Shown here piece after piece: positions 25,577-33,227 of a stretch of 64,000 nucleotides of DNA. Each line of letters opens with the position of its first letter. The stretch's first letter is position 1. Source of the stretch: Hyphomicrobiales bacterium (lineage in GTDB: Bacteria > Pseudomonadota > Alphaproteobacteria > Rhizobiales > Devosiaceae); assembly GCA_027487555.1 (NCBI GenBank), contig JAIYDI010000042.1:62001-126000 (forward strand), given 5' to 3'. A program made the translations under genes and the position numbers. Below the pieces are notes generated by a model. The model had not been told where the DNA came from. It saw only the letters and a list, made by a program, of their open reading frames with translations, and made no database searches.

Positions 25577-26217
25577 ATCCCGAAGAGCGGCTGCAGGGTG
25601 CGGACAAGGCGGCTGCGGAAGCTGAGCTTGGCGTCCACCGCCACGAGGCAGATGCAATCCTCACCCGGCTCGGCGATGGGCTGGTGTTCGACATCCTCGT
25701 CATGGTCGGCAATATCGCCTGCGGCGAAGACTCCAAACCTGTCGCGGTAGGCGCCCTTGAGGATCAGCGTCAGTTCCTGCCCGCCATGGCTATGCTCCGG
25801 CACCTTGCGGCCACCGGCTACCCGAAGAAGCATAAGCCGCCCACTGGCATTCCGGCTGGTCGGCAGGTCGGCGATTGCCACACCAGGACCGGAGAATTTC
25901 CAGTGCACTGCATCAATGCCATCCGGGAGGTAGGCTGCGAGTGGCGCTGGGACACCAGGCTTTGACTGCTGCTTCGGCTGTACCGGTTCGGCGTCATCGA
26001 GCCGCGACATGAACCTGTCGAGGGAACCTGCGGACATTTCCGTGGCAGGCTCGAGCGACAGCAAGGCGCCACCAATGAGGTTGGTGCGCTTAACCTGCTC
26101 GCGGCAGGCCTCGCACATGGCGAGATGCGTCGAGATGACGACCGCATAGGGTTCGTCCAGTGTCCCGGCTGAAAAGCTCATCAGCGTCGCGATGTCGGGG
26201 TGGAACGAGATGGTCAA
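25573..26217 (-). CDS. chrR: ChrR-type zinc anti-sigma factor with C-terminal cupin
   Basis: The 214-residue protein has the zinc ligands of Rhodobacter ChrR at the same numbers: His6, His31, Cys35 and Cys38 (HPDIATLMSFSAG; STHLAMCEACREQ). This N-terminal domain should sequester the sigma factor. A C-terminal cupin (about residues 90-195) contains PEHSHGGQELTLILKG and DHDEDVEHQP, the region that transmits singlet-oxygen or organic hydroperoxide signals in the studied protein. It overlaps the upstream sigma gene by 4 bp and the downstream SDR gene by 4 bp. Confidence 0.95.
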   Translation of the reverse strand: MTISFHPDIATLMSFSAGTLDEPYAVVISTHLAMCEACREQVKRTNLIGGALLSLEPATEMSAGSLDRFMSRLDDAEPVQPKQQSKPGVPAPLAAYLPDGIDAVHWKFSGPGVAIADLPTSRNASGRLMLLRVAGGRKVPEHSHGGQELTLILKGAYRDRFGVFAAGDIADHDEDVEHQPIAEPGEDCICLVAVDAKLSFRSRLVRTLQPLFGI

Positions 26218-26810
26218 TGGAGGTCCTCCAGAAGGGGACGCAGCCGGTCATACGCCAGGCGCAGTCGGGATTTCACGGTACCGAGGGGGATTCCAGTCCG
26301 CTCGGCGATTTCTGATTGCGGCATCTCCATGATGAAGCTGAGGCGCACGACCTCGCGCTGCTCAGGAGGAAGCACGTCGAGGGCCTTGGCTACACGCGCC
26401 ACGATCTGTGACTGTTCGACGACCGCCGACCCAAGCGGTGCGTCGCTTTCGATCTCCACATCATCCAGATCGACATAGGGCCGGCTCGATTGCCGCCGGA
26501 TATGGTCGATCCTCAGGTTCCGGGCGATCGTGAAGATCCAGGTGCTCGCAGCACCCTTCTCGGCAGAATACAGATGTGCTTTCCGCCAGACGTTAAGCAT
26601 CGTCTCCTGCGCCAGGTCCTCGGCAGTGCCCGTCTCGACGCCGAGCCGCAGCATCATGGATTTCACCCTCGGCGCAAAGCTCTGAAAGAGCGCCGAAAGC
26701 GCTGCCTTGTCCCTGGTCAACGCAACGCGCTGCACCAATTCTGCGGGGTCGATTGCCCCTGTTGGCTGGGGCGCTGATATACTTGAATCTATCGCCAATG
26801 CTGATCGCAT
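26214..26810 (-). CDS. rpoE: ECF sigma factor, RpoE/ECF11 type
   Basis: The 198-residue sigma factor has region 2 (LFQSFAPRVKSMMLRLG; AEDLAQETMLNVWRKAHLY; ASTWIFTIARNLRIDHIRR). It also has region 4 (LPPEQREVVRLSFIMEMPQ; IAERTGIPLGTVKSRLRLAYDRLR). I start at ATG 26810 (MRSALAID), which has GGAG 6 bp upstream; a longer frame reaches 26915 without a ribosome site. It is paired with chrR and preceded by a promoter of its own class, so it is expected to autoregulate. Related proteins drive the singlet-oxygen response. Confidence 0.93.
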   Translation of the reverse strand: MRSALAIDSSISAPQPTGAIDPAELVQRVALTRDKAALSALFQSFAPRVKSMMLRLGVETGTAEDLAQETMLNVWRKAHLYSAEKGAASTWIFTIARNLRIDHIRRQSSRPYVDLDDVEIESDAPLGSAVVEQSQIVARVAKALDVLPPEQREVVRLSFIMEMPQSEIAERTGIPLGTVKSRLRLAYDRLRPLLEDLH

Positions 26811-26833
26811 CGCCGTCTCCACATTTCCTTTCC

Positions 26834-26862
26834 AGCTACGCGCCGGTTTGGAGTTTGGATCA
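26834..26862 (-). promoter_or_regulatory. Candidate autoregulated sigma-E promoter of rpoE-chrR
   Basis: On the minus strand TGATCC (26857-26862) is followed after 18 bp by TAGCT (26834-26838), 24 bp before the rpoE start codon. The boxes and spacing equal those at 21270-21298. This supports a shared sigma factor. Confidence 0.65.
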
Positions 26863-27023
26863 GCGATCTCCCGTCTACATGGTTTTGCACAGGTGCCGTG
26901 TACCCTGCGTCGCAAAAGAGTCTCGCGTCAAGCTTGGCAATTGTGGCACAAAGGCGGGGCAGGGGGGCGCGACCTGCGTGTGTGGGGGAAGCCGGCTCTG
27001 GTGCCGGGTGGAGGTGTCGCGTC

Positions 27024-27302
27024 ATGGGCAAGGCGCTCTTCATCGTCATTTTCAGTCGCGACAACTGGTGGGTAGACTTTGAGGGCAAGGCCTTCGGGCC
27101 CTTCCAGAACCGTGAGCTTGCGGCACTTGAAGCGCGGACGCGCGCGGGCTCGATTTCGCGCCTTGGCCGCGTCTGCGAAGTGGTCGTACCGGACGACAAG
27201 GGCCAGCACTGGGTCATCTGGTCGAGCGCCGGGGGCAATGATGGCGCGGCCTTCGTGCCGCACAAGGCAGGACGTTCGTCACTGGACGCGAAATCATCCT
27301 GA
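27024..27302 (+). CDS. Small hypothetical protein
   Basis: I do not recognise this 92-residue protein. It starts MGKALFIVIFSRDNWWVDFE, preceded by GGAGG with 9-bp spacing, which decides the start over a longer frame. The order of short strands and one helix (ELAALEARTRAGSIS), plus WWVDFEGKAFGPF, recalls DUF2188-like small proteins that pair a Trp-containing hairpin with a repeat. It lies divergent from rpoE across a 213-bp gap and could share regulation with it, but no second TGATCC box points its way. Confidence 0.6.
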   Translation: MGKALFIVIFSRDNWWVDFEGKAFGPFQNRELAALEARTRAGSISRLGRVCEVVVPDDKGQHWVIWSSAGGNDGAAFVPHKAGRSSLDAKSS

Positions 27303-27679
27303 TAACGTTGCCGTCACCGATCGATTGAGTGAAGGCCCGCTGCGCGCAAGGATCAACGCCAGCGCGATATCGCATGGCGCTTAAGGAGCAAACTGTCGCA
27401 CAGCGGGGTGCTTTGGCCGCAACCGCCGCATCGCCGAAGATTGCCCTCGCCAATCATGGGGCACGGTTCACACCTCAAGCGATTGCGTGCAGGACTGTTT
27501 CGTCGAGCGAATGCTGGACGCTACGGCAAGGGACGCGCCCCAGGCGCAAGCCGGAGGCGGTTGGCTCGACGGCGCGGATCATCTTTGCTACTCACCGGGC
27601 ATGTGGCGATGCATACAATTGCTCAACAGGTCGCCAGAGGCTAGATAGGCCTCACCGGTAGCTAGCGGGACAGCAGGAT
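27303..27679. other. Non-coding leader upstream of the adaptor-methyltransferase-radical SAM operon
   Basis: No frame in these 377 bp has a ribosome site or recognisable protein features. A TACAAT hexamer near 27615 could be a -10 element, but no convincing -35 lies 16-18 bp upstream. This stretch probably holds the promoter of the 27680-32142 operon. Confidence 0.4.
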
Positions 27680-28507
27680 ATGTCGAAGCGTCAACTCTTG
27701 GCAGTCGCGTCGGTGACGCTTGCGGCAGGATGGCTTGGAACCGTCGCGCTTTCTTACGCGCAGGAGTTCGATTGCGTCGTGGACCCTTCGGCGCGGGCGA
27801 AGCTGTCCAGTCCGGTTTCGGGGCTTCTCGCCAGCGTCGAGGTTTCGAAGGGCGACTTCGTCGAAGCCGGCGCGGCGATTGCCCACATCGAGGCCGGAGT
27901 GGAAGAGGCGAGCGTCGAACTCGACCGTGCCCAGGCCGGATCAAAGGAAGAGCTGAACGCCGCTGAGACGCGGCTTGCCCTGGCAAAGAGTAAGCTGGAC
28001 CGCACACAGTCCCTTTCGGCGAAGGGCCTCGCCACGACGGAAGTGCTGGAACAGGCGCAGGCAGAAGTGCAGATCGCGGAGAGGCAGCGCGACCTCGAGG
28101 TGCAAAAGCGAAAGCTGTACGCGCTTGAGCTGAAGCGTTCCGAGGCGGCGCTGGAGCGCAAGACAATCAGGGCGCCGATCGCGGGATATATCGCCGACCG
28201 CAGCCTGAACCCGGGAGAATTCGTCGACCAGAACGCACCAGTTGCCACTCTGGTGAGCCTTGATCCGCTGCGGGTGGAGACCTTCCTGCCGGTGACGGCC
28301 TGGAACAGCATCAAGCTGGGCGACAAGGCCAGCATCACACTCTCCGAGCCGGTTGCCGGCACCTATGCGGCAACGGTAACGGTGGTTGATCGCGTCTTTG
28401 ACGCCGCAAGCGGCACCTTCGGCGTTCGTCTTGCTCTTCCCAACCCGGGTAACGCCCTTCCGGCAGGCCAGCGCTGCACCGTTCGGTTTGCGCTGACCGC
28501 GCAATGA
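27680..28507 (+). CDS. HlyD/AcrA-type periplasmic adaptor protein
   Basis: The 275-residue protein has an N-terminal export signal (QLLAVASVTLAAGWLGTVAL, cleavage likely near SYAQE). The first half of a barrel-sandwich/lipoyl domain follows (KLSSPVSGLLASVEVSKGDF), then a coiled-coil hairpin of about 75 residues. The second half (TIRAPIAGYIADRSLNPGEF) and a beta-barrel (VETFLPVTAWNSIKLGDKAS) complete it. It is short for the family and has no membrane-proximal partner domain. No ABC, RND or MFS transporter gene is adjacent, so its pump partner is elsewhere or it has another role. It is the first gene of a five-gene operon and overlaps the methyltransferase gene by 4 bp. Confidence 0.83.
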   Translation: MSKRQLLAVASVTLAAGWLGTVALSYAQEFDCVVDPSARAKLSSPVSGLLASVEVSKGDFVEAGAAIAHIEAGVEEASVELDRAQAGSKEELNAAETRLALAKSKLDRTQSLSAKGLATTEVLEQAQAEVQIAERQRDLEVQKRKLYALELKRSEAALERKTIRAPIAGYIADRSLNPGEFVDQNAPVATLVSLDPLRVETFLPVTAWNSIKLGDKASITLSEPVAGTYAATVTVVDRVFDAASGTFGVRLALPNPGNALPAGQRCTVRFALTAQ

Positions 28508-29559
28508 TGGAACGATCCGCACCCTTGTCGGATGATCTTTCCCGGCCCGGCGATGGACGGGCGGCTTTCGAATTCCTCGATGATCTGCTCCATAGCGAGA
28601 TTGACGCGCGGCTGATCGCCCTTGGCATCCGCTACGGCTGGTTCGGACCGCAGCAAGCAGAGCCGAGGGCATTCGAACAGCTTTCCCCCAACGCCCGACG
28701 GCTCGCGGCGACCCGGCTCGCGGCCCTCGGACTATGGACGGCGGAGCGACCTGGCGTCGCCGGGCCGCGTCTCCCGGCCTTTGCTGCGCTTCGCGAGCTT
28801 ATCGAGGCGCGGCTATGGTTCCTGCTCGAGATCGCGCCCGACTTCAGCAGTTTTTTCGAGCTGTTCCTTGGGGATGGCGGTCCGCTGGTGCAGCGGGCGA
28901 AGCTGTTTCGGTTGTTCGACTATTCAGCAGCACTGCAAGATGATGTCGATGCGCAACATCGGACGTCGCGCTGGCTGAGATACACAACGTTGCTCACGGA
29001 ATTCGAAGGGCCCGATATTGCGCCACGTCTCGGCATCGAAGGTGTTGCCCGGCTGGTTGATGCCGGCGGCAATAGCGGTGCGTTCGGTCTGGCATTGCTC
29101 CAGCATTATCCGGCACTTTCAGTCGAGGTTTTCGACCTGCCGGCCGTGTGTGCGCTCGGCAGGAAATATGTCGAAGGCAAGCCGGAATCCCGCCGCATGA
29201 TGTTCACCGCTGGCGACCTGAGGGCGTCGCGCATCCCGGCGGCGGATGCGGTGTGCTTCAAGTCAGTGCTGCACGATTGGCCACCTGATATGGCCCTGAT
29301 GTTCATCACAAAGGCCGCCGATTCAATGCCGTCCGGTGGGCGGCTCTTCATTGTCGAGCGCGAGGCCCCGGATTTTCCACCTGGTCCAAGCCAGGAAAAA
29401 CCAGGCTTCTCGCAACTTGCCAACTTCGCGTTCCTGCCGTTCTATCGCGCTGCGGAAGCATATGTCCTTCTGCTCGAGGAAGCCGGCCTGAGGACCAGGC
29501 GCGTGGAGCGCTTCGCGCTTGACGGACCATTCTTCCTCATCGAGGCGGAGAAGACATAG
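28504..29559 (+). CDS. SAM-dependent O-methyltransferase (Methyltransf_2-like)
   Basis: The 351-residue enzyme has an N-terminal helical dimerisation region and a Rossmann domain. SAM motif I is LVDAGGNSGAFGLALLQHYP near residue 182, and VEVFDLPAVCALGRKYVEGK follows as the adenosine contact. CFKSVLHDWPPDMALMFITK near residue 250 carries the His-Asp of caffeate/hydroxyneurosporene-type O-methyltransferases, in which that His is the catalytic base. GGRLFIVEREAPDFPP then matches the usual LLI-E motif. It would methylate a hydroxyl group on a small aromatic or polyene metabolite. It overlaps both neighbours (4 bp and 1 bp), so it acts in one pathway with them. Confidence 0.85.
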   Translation: MMERSAPLSDDLSRPGDGRAAFEFLDDLLHSEIDARLIALGIRYGWFGPQQAEPRAFEQLSPNARRLAATRLAALGLWTAERPGVAGPRLPAFAALRELIEARLWFLLEIAPDFSSFFELFLGDGGPLVQRAKLFRLFDYSAALQDDVDAQHRTSRWLRYTTLLTEFEGPDIAPRLGIEGVARLVDAGGNSGAFGLALLQHYPALSVEVFDLPAVCALGRKYVEGKPESRRMMFTAGDLRASRIPAADAVCFKSVLHDWPPDMALMFITKAADSMPSGGRLFIVEREAPDFPPGPSQEKPGFSQLANFAFLPFYRAAEAYVLLLEEAGLRTRRVERFALDGPFFLIEAEKT

Positions 29560-30377
29560 TGGCTCAAGGCGATGTCGGAGGCCGGTCCCGCGTTGCGCCG
29601 CCTGAGGAGGTGCGGGCGTGGATTATGGGGCTGAAGGGGCCGTTCGTAACCGAGCGGTCGATGAAGCTCACGCCAGGGAGCCTGTCCTCATCGCGGTTTC
29701 TGGCCACATGCCAGCCAGACGTTCTGGGCGCCGATCCGCTGGCAGAGTTCCGCAGGATCGCTCAATGGCTTGGCTGTCCGGAACCTGCCATTGCTCGGCT
29801 TACAGAGAACTGGGATCGCGTGCTCACCGTCCATATCGGCTATGATGGCCTCGATCCTGCACTGTACAAACTCTATGTAGAGTTTCCCCTGGGGGAATCC
29901 GGTCGGTCCGATCTGCCGCCCGATACCCTGTTTCTGGCGGCCAAGTGGCTTCCAGATAGCCAGGCATATTTCAGCACCTATCGCCACTTGCCGCGACCGC
30001 GAACCGGACGCGAAGCGCGCGCGATGATGGATCGGGATGATCTGCCCGATATCGGGTCGGGCGCACGGCGCTTTGCGGCGCGCGTCCTCGACGAACTGAT
30101 CGTGCCGGACGGGCAGGTCGATGTCATGCTCGTGGAAGACGAGGGGCGCCCCAGACGCTCCTATGACATCAATCTGTATCGGGTCCAGACACCGCTCGCA
30201 CGGCACCGGGGCGCGATTGCAGAACTCTGTCGGGCGTATGACCTGCCCGGCGCCCTCGGATATGTCCTCGAGGATGGAGCCGGCAGCAATCTCGGCCATG
30301 TCGCTGTTGGCCGATCTGCGCAGGGGGACGAATTCGTGACGCTCTACTATGGCTTCGAGCAGCATGTTCCCCGCTGA
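29559..30377 (+). CDS. Uncharacterised protein 1 of the radical SAM operon
   Basis: I do not recognise this 272-residue protein. It begins with GTG, sharing one base with the previous stop. No signal peptide or membrane segment is present. Alternating strand and helix segments are visible: VLTVHIGYDGLDPALYKLYV, FLAAKWLPDSQAYFSTYRHL, QVDVMLVEDEGRPRRSYDIN, then a helix (HRGAIAELCRAYDLP), and LGHVAVGRSAQGDEFVTLYY. The KLYVEF strand recalls the short strand motifs of ABBA-type aromatic prenyltransferases, but this is only a layout impression. The neighbour at 30349 has a similar strand pattern, so the two could be distant paralogues or partner subunits. The genes overlap by 29 bp. Confidence 0.75.
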   Translation: MAQGDVGGRSRVAPPEEVRAWIMGLKGPFVTERSMKLTPGSLSSSRFLATCQPDVLGADPLAEFRRIAQWLGCPEPAIARLTENWDRVLTVHIGYDGLDPALYKLYVEFPLGESGRSDLPPDTLFLAAKWLPDSQAYFSTYRHLPRPRTGREARAMMDRDDLPDIGSGARRFAARVLDELIVPDGQVDVMLVEDEGRPRRSYDINLYRVQTPLARHRGAIAELCRAYDLPGALGYVLEDGAGSNLGHVAVGRSAQGDEFVTLYYGFEQHVPR

Positions 30378-31236
30378 GATCCCCACTGCGCTGGCCTTCG
30401 ACCCGCAGGTGCAACTGGCGGATTTCTGCCTGTGGCCCTATGACCCGCTGGGTGTCCAACCCAATCGGCTGAAGAGCGAGGCTCTGCTCTGGGCCGCCAC
30501 CCGTCTCGATCCACTCGGCGATCACATGATGGCGGCAATCGCCGCCCTCAAGGCCGAGCTTGGCCCCGGCCGCACGGTGTGGGGTATGAAGCTGCGCGAC
30601 GGCGCGCTCAGCTTCGAACTCTACTTCTACGACTATGCGCGGCAACAGCGCCGGGTTTCACCGGAAAGAGTGTTTCGAGCCCTGTCGCCATTCGCGGTAA
30701 CCCGGATGCTCTTGCCGGCGAGCCGGCCCTACTTCATGTTTTCGTTCGACGTGACGCCCAGCGGCCTTGCCAGGCGCTCGCCGATCGACGAGATCAGCTA
30801 CTATGTGGGCAACCCGAGCGGCGATGTGTCATCGGGGCTGTGCCACAAGCTTGACGCCCATGGCCTGCATTTCGCCAATCTCTACCATTTCTTCCACACA
30901 GCGAGCCATCGCGAGGCGATCGCCGGCAAGCTCTCCGCCTCTGTCCATCTCGATGACGCACTCGAGCAGATGCAGGATCTGCTGCTCCCGGATCGTCTCG
31001 GCATCGTGACGGTCATTGCCAACAAGCGATCCGGCGACGGGCTCTACTACTCACGTGTCCGCGCCCGGCAGATGGCTGATTTTCTGGAACGGTACCGGTT
31101 TCCGGCCCAATTACGAGATTTCGCACGCACTTGTGTGCCTCGCCTGGACCATCTCTATTTCGATCTTGGCCTTGATTATGCAATGGTCGACGGGCGGCCG
31201 ACGGTGACCAAATGCGCTGTCTATGGTTTGGCTTGA
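30349..31236 (+). CDS. Uncharacterised protein 2 of the radical SAM operon
   Basis: I do not recognise this 295-residue protein. It is soluble-looking, with many antiparallel-strand-like segments: RTVWGMKLRDGALSFELYFY, PYFMFSFDVTP, EISYYVGNPSGDV, LHFANLYHFFHTASHREAIA, IVTVIANKRSGDGLYYSRVR, and a C-terminal LYFDLGLDYAMVDGRPTV. Repeated Tyr/Phe-rich strands with K-x-R/Lys positions are compatible with a barrel that binds a phosphorylated ligand, as in ABBA prenyltransferases, but that is inference from layout only. It may begin at Met6 (30364). It overlaps the previous gene and ends 9 bp before the radical SAM start. Confidence 0.75.
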   Translation: MASSSMFPAEIPTALAFDPQVQLADFCLWPYDPLGVQPNRLKSEALLWAATRLDPLGDHMMAAIAALKAELGPGRTVWGMKLRDGALSFELYFYDYARQQRRVSPERVFRALSPFAVTRMLLPASRPYFMFSFDVTPSGLARRSPIDEISYYVGNPSGDVSSGLCHKLDAHGLHFANLYHFFHTASHREAIAGKLSASVHLDDALEQMQDLLLPDRLGIVTVIANKRSGDGLYYSRVRARQMADFLERYRFPAQLRDFARTCVPRLDHLYFDLGLDYAMVDGRPTVTKCAVYGLA

Positions 31237-31245
31237 GGGGACGCC

Positions 31246-32142
31246 ATGGGTCGGTATGACAACCAGAGCTATGTTTCGGCGACCCTCGAATTTCGCTGCA
31301 ACCTCAAGTGCGTGCATTGCATGATCGAAGGCACGATGGATCGGCTCGATGCCGTACCTGACGCGGCCTTTGACGACATTCTCGAGAGCAATCGCCGCAC
31401 CGGTCGCTGGACTGGTCTCGTGATGACCGGCTCGGAGATCACCCTGCGCCGCGACCTTCCAGATCTGGCGCGCCGCGCACGCGCCGCCGGCTTCGAGCAC
31501 ATTCGCATCCAGACGCATGGCATGCATCTGGCTCGTCCGGGCTACGTCGAAACGCTGGTGGAGGCTGGCGTGGACGAGTACTTTGTTTCGGTCGCCGGCT
31601 GCGACGCGAAGACACACGACGACATCACCCAGGTGCAGGGCTCCTGGGAAAAGATGATCCGCGGTCTGGAGCTTGTGTCGCGCTTCTCGCACACCGCCAT
31701 CATCACCAACACGGTCGTGACGGCGCTCAGCTACCGGTTGCTGCCCGACGTCGTGTCGGCGCTCGATGGCATCTCCGCCCTGACACAGATGGAGTTCTGG
31801 CACTACTTCCCCATGCGCGAAAGCGACGACAAGAAGCTGCTTGCCGACTACCGCGATATTGTCCCCTACCTCGCGGAGGCCTGCCGGCGCGCCGATGCGC
31901 GCAATGTCGCTGCCGAAATCAAGAACGTGCCTAAGTGCCTGTTGGGCGCGGATGCTGGGCGACTCGACAACACGCAGGCGGCACTGCTGATCGATCCGGC
32001 CTTCTGGGTGGAGTTCGACCGCAACGGCTTCTACCAGTGCCCACACCGCGCGCAATGTAAGGCACGGGACTGTCTGGGATTGACTCGCGCCTATGTGGAG
32101 CGTTTCGGCAACATGGCCGAAAGTCTGCGGCCTTTCTTGTAA
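31246..32142 (+). CDS. Radical SAM enzyme with C-terminal cysteine cluster
   Basis: The 298-residue protein has the [4Fe-4S]-SAM motif C18-x3-C22-x2-C25 in LEFRCNLKCVHCMIEG, then a GxE-type segment in VMTGSEITLRRDLPDL. A partial TIM barrel of alternating strands follows (FEHIRIQTHGMHL, EYFVSVAGCD, AIITNTVVTALSYRLL). Cys231 and Cys265, Cys271, Cys276 in the tail (FYQCPHRAQCKARDCLGLTR, then Tyr and FG) could bind an auxiliary iron-sulfur cluster, as in SPASM/twitch-type enzymes. Its substrate is unknown; no small precursor-peptide gene is evident beside it. It has a good GAGGGGA ribosome site and ends the five-gene operon. Confidence 0.88.
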   Translation: MGRYDNQSYVSATLEFRCNLKCVHCMIEGTMDRLDAVPDAAFDDILESNRRTGRWTGLVMTGSEITLRRDLPDLARRARAAGFEHIRIQTHGMHLARPGYVETLVEAGVDEYFVSVAGCDAKTHDDITQVQGSWEKMIRGLELVSRFSHTAIITNTVVTALSYRLLPDVVSALDGISALTQMEFWHYFPMRESDDKKLLADYRDIVPYLAEACRRADARNVAAEIKNVPKCLLGADAGRLDNTQAALLIDPAFWVEFDRNGFYQCPHRAQCKARDCLGLTRAYVERFGNMAESLRPFL

Positions 32143-32231
32143 CCCCGATTCATCACTGCTCACATGCATTTACGGTGACATTCACAAAGGTTGCCAGAGT
32201 GTAAATGTTAGTTGATCAAAGCGTTCCGCGT

Positions 32232-32252
32232 TGCTACGGTCCCCTTGTATAC
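32232..32252 (+). promoter_or_regulatory. Two-part motif upstream of sapC, shared with the outer-membrane protein gene
   Basis: TGCTACG (32232-32238), 6 bp, TTGTATAC (32245-32252). The same two words with 7-bp spacing occur at 62311-62332. TTGTATACAA here is also a perfect 10-bp palindrome. It is a candidate promoter or regulator site. Nothing else was recognised in the 159-bp gap. Confidence 0.4.
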
Positions 32253-32301
32253 AATGAGGCGGTCCGTGGGGGATCGCGTCGAATCGTGAGTGGGGACGAG
32301 T

Positions 32302-33060
32302 TTGCCCAAGCAGTTATTGATCTATGAGACCGCAACGCCGGTGAACCGTTCACGGCATGCGAATCTCTCCGTAAAGGTTGGCAGCAATTACGCTTTTGCC
32401 GCTGAGGTGAACTCGGTGCCGCTGATGGTTGCCGAGTTTGCCCAGGTCGCGAACGAGCTGACCATCGTGTTCGCCGGTCCCGGCGATGATCTCATCCCTG
32501 CCGTCTTGCTCGGGGTGCGGGAAAACGAGAATCTTCTGGTCGATGGTGAAGGCAAGTGGCTCGGCCGCTACGTCCCGGCTTTTCTCCGTCGCTATCCGTT
32601 CGTCTTCTCCTCTGCTGATGACGGGCAGAACTTCACGTTGTGCATCGATGAATCGTTCGATGGCGCCAACGTCGAAGGGCGCGGCGAGCGCCTGTTCGAC
32701 GCTGATGGCGAGCAGACCCAGTACCTCAAGAGCGTGCTGGGCTTCCTCCAGGCCTACCAGGTACAGTTCCAGCGGACAAAGGCGCTGACAAAGCGCCTGC
32801 GCGACCTGCAACTGCTGGAGCCGATGCGGGCGCAGTTCACCTTGCGGGATGGTCGCTTGATAACGCTTGCCGGGTTCGAAGCCGTCAGCCGCGAAAAGCT
32901 GAAGGCCCTGGCTGCCGACGAGATCGCAGCGCTGTTCGCCTCAGAGGATCTTGAGCTGATCTATCTCCATCTGCAGTCGATGAAGAATTTGCAGGCGACA
33001 GCAGAGCGCATGGGCGTGGCCTCATTGCCAGCGTCCACCGAGACCGCTCCGGCTCTCTGA
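32302..33060 (+). CDS. SapC family protein
   Basis: The 252-residue product matches the SapC family. It begins PKQLLIYETATPVNRSRHAN, then AEVNSVPLMVAEFAQVANEL, LGVRENENLLVDGEGKWLGR, and YVPAFLRRYPFVFS near residue 95. The family is named after the surface-layer cluster of Campylobacter fetus, and its biochemical role is unclear. I choose TTG at 32302 (MPKQLLIY), because homologues begin MPKQ-type and a GGGGACGAG lies just upstream. GTG at 32290 would add four residues but is 18 bp from its nearest purine block. An intrinsic terminator follows, then the giant surface-protein gene, which fits a role in surface-protein biogenesis. Confidence 0.85.
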   Translation: MPKQLLIYETATPVNRSRHANLSVKVGSNYAFAAEVNSVPLMVAEFAQVANELTIVFAGPGDDLIPAVLLGVRENENLLVDGEGKWLGRYVPAFLRRYPFVFSSADDGQNFTLCIDESFDGANVEGRGERLFDADGEQTQYLKSVLGFLQAYQVQFQRTKALTKRLRDLQLLEPMRAQFTLRDGRLITLAGFEAVSREKLKALAADEIAALFASEDLELIYLHLQSMKNLQATAERMGVASLPASTETAPAL

Positions 33061-33071
33061 CAAGCATCTTT

Positions 33072-33094
33072 GTCCGCGCCTGTCGCGGACTTTT
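33072..33094 (+). terminator. Rho-independent terminator after sapC
   Basis: GTCCGCG (33072-33078) pairs with CGCGGAC (33084-33090) around the loop CCTGT and is followed by TTTT. It separates sapC from the giant gene, which therefore should have its own promoter within 33095-33227. Confidence 0.85.
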
Positions 33095-33227
33095 GCCATG
33101 GATCGCTTCCGCATGCGGGGCGGTCATGAGGGGTGGCGGGCAACGCAGCCCGGCACCCTTTATGTGAGTGATACGCAGTCAATCCAACGTGATGGCCGCT
33201 TTTCCCGGGCGGTCGATGGAGACTACA

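Noticed and set aside
27680-28507. Treating the adaptor as the type I secretion adaptor of the giant protein
   Set aside because: It has a cleavable export signal and AcrA-like length, unlike HlyD/PrtE adaptors anchored by an N-terminal helix, and it belongs to a different operon.
29559-31236. Calling the two unknown proteins aromatic prenyltransferases
   Set aside because: Only strand layout and the KLYVEF segment suggested this. No conserved ligand residues could be confirmed by eye, so it is kept as a hypothesis only.
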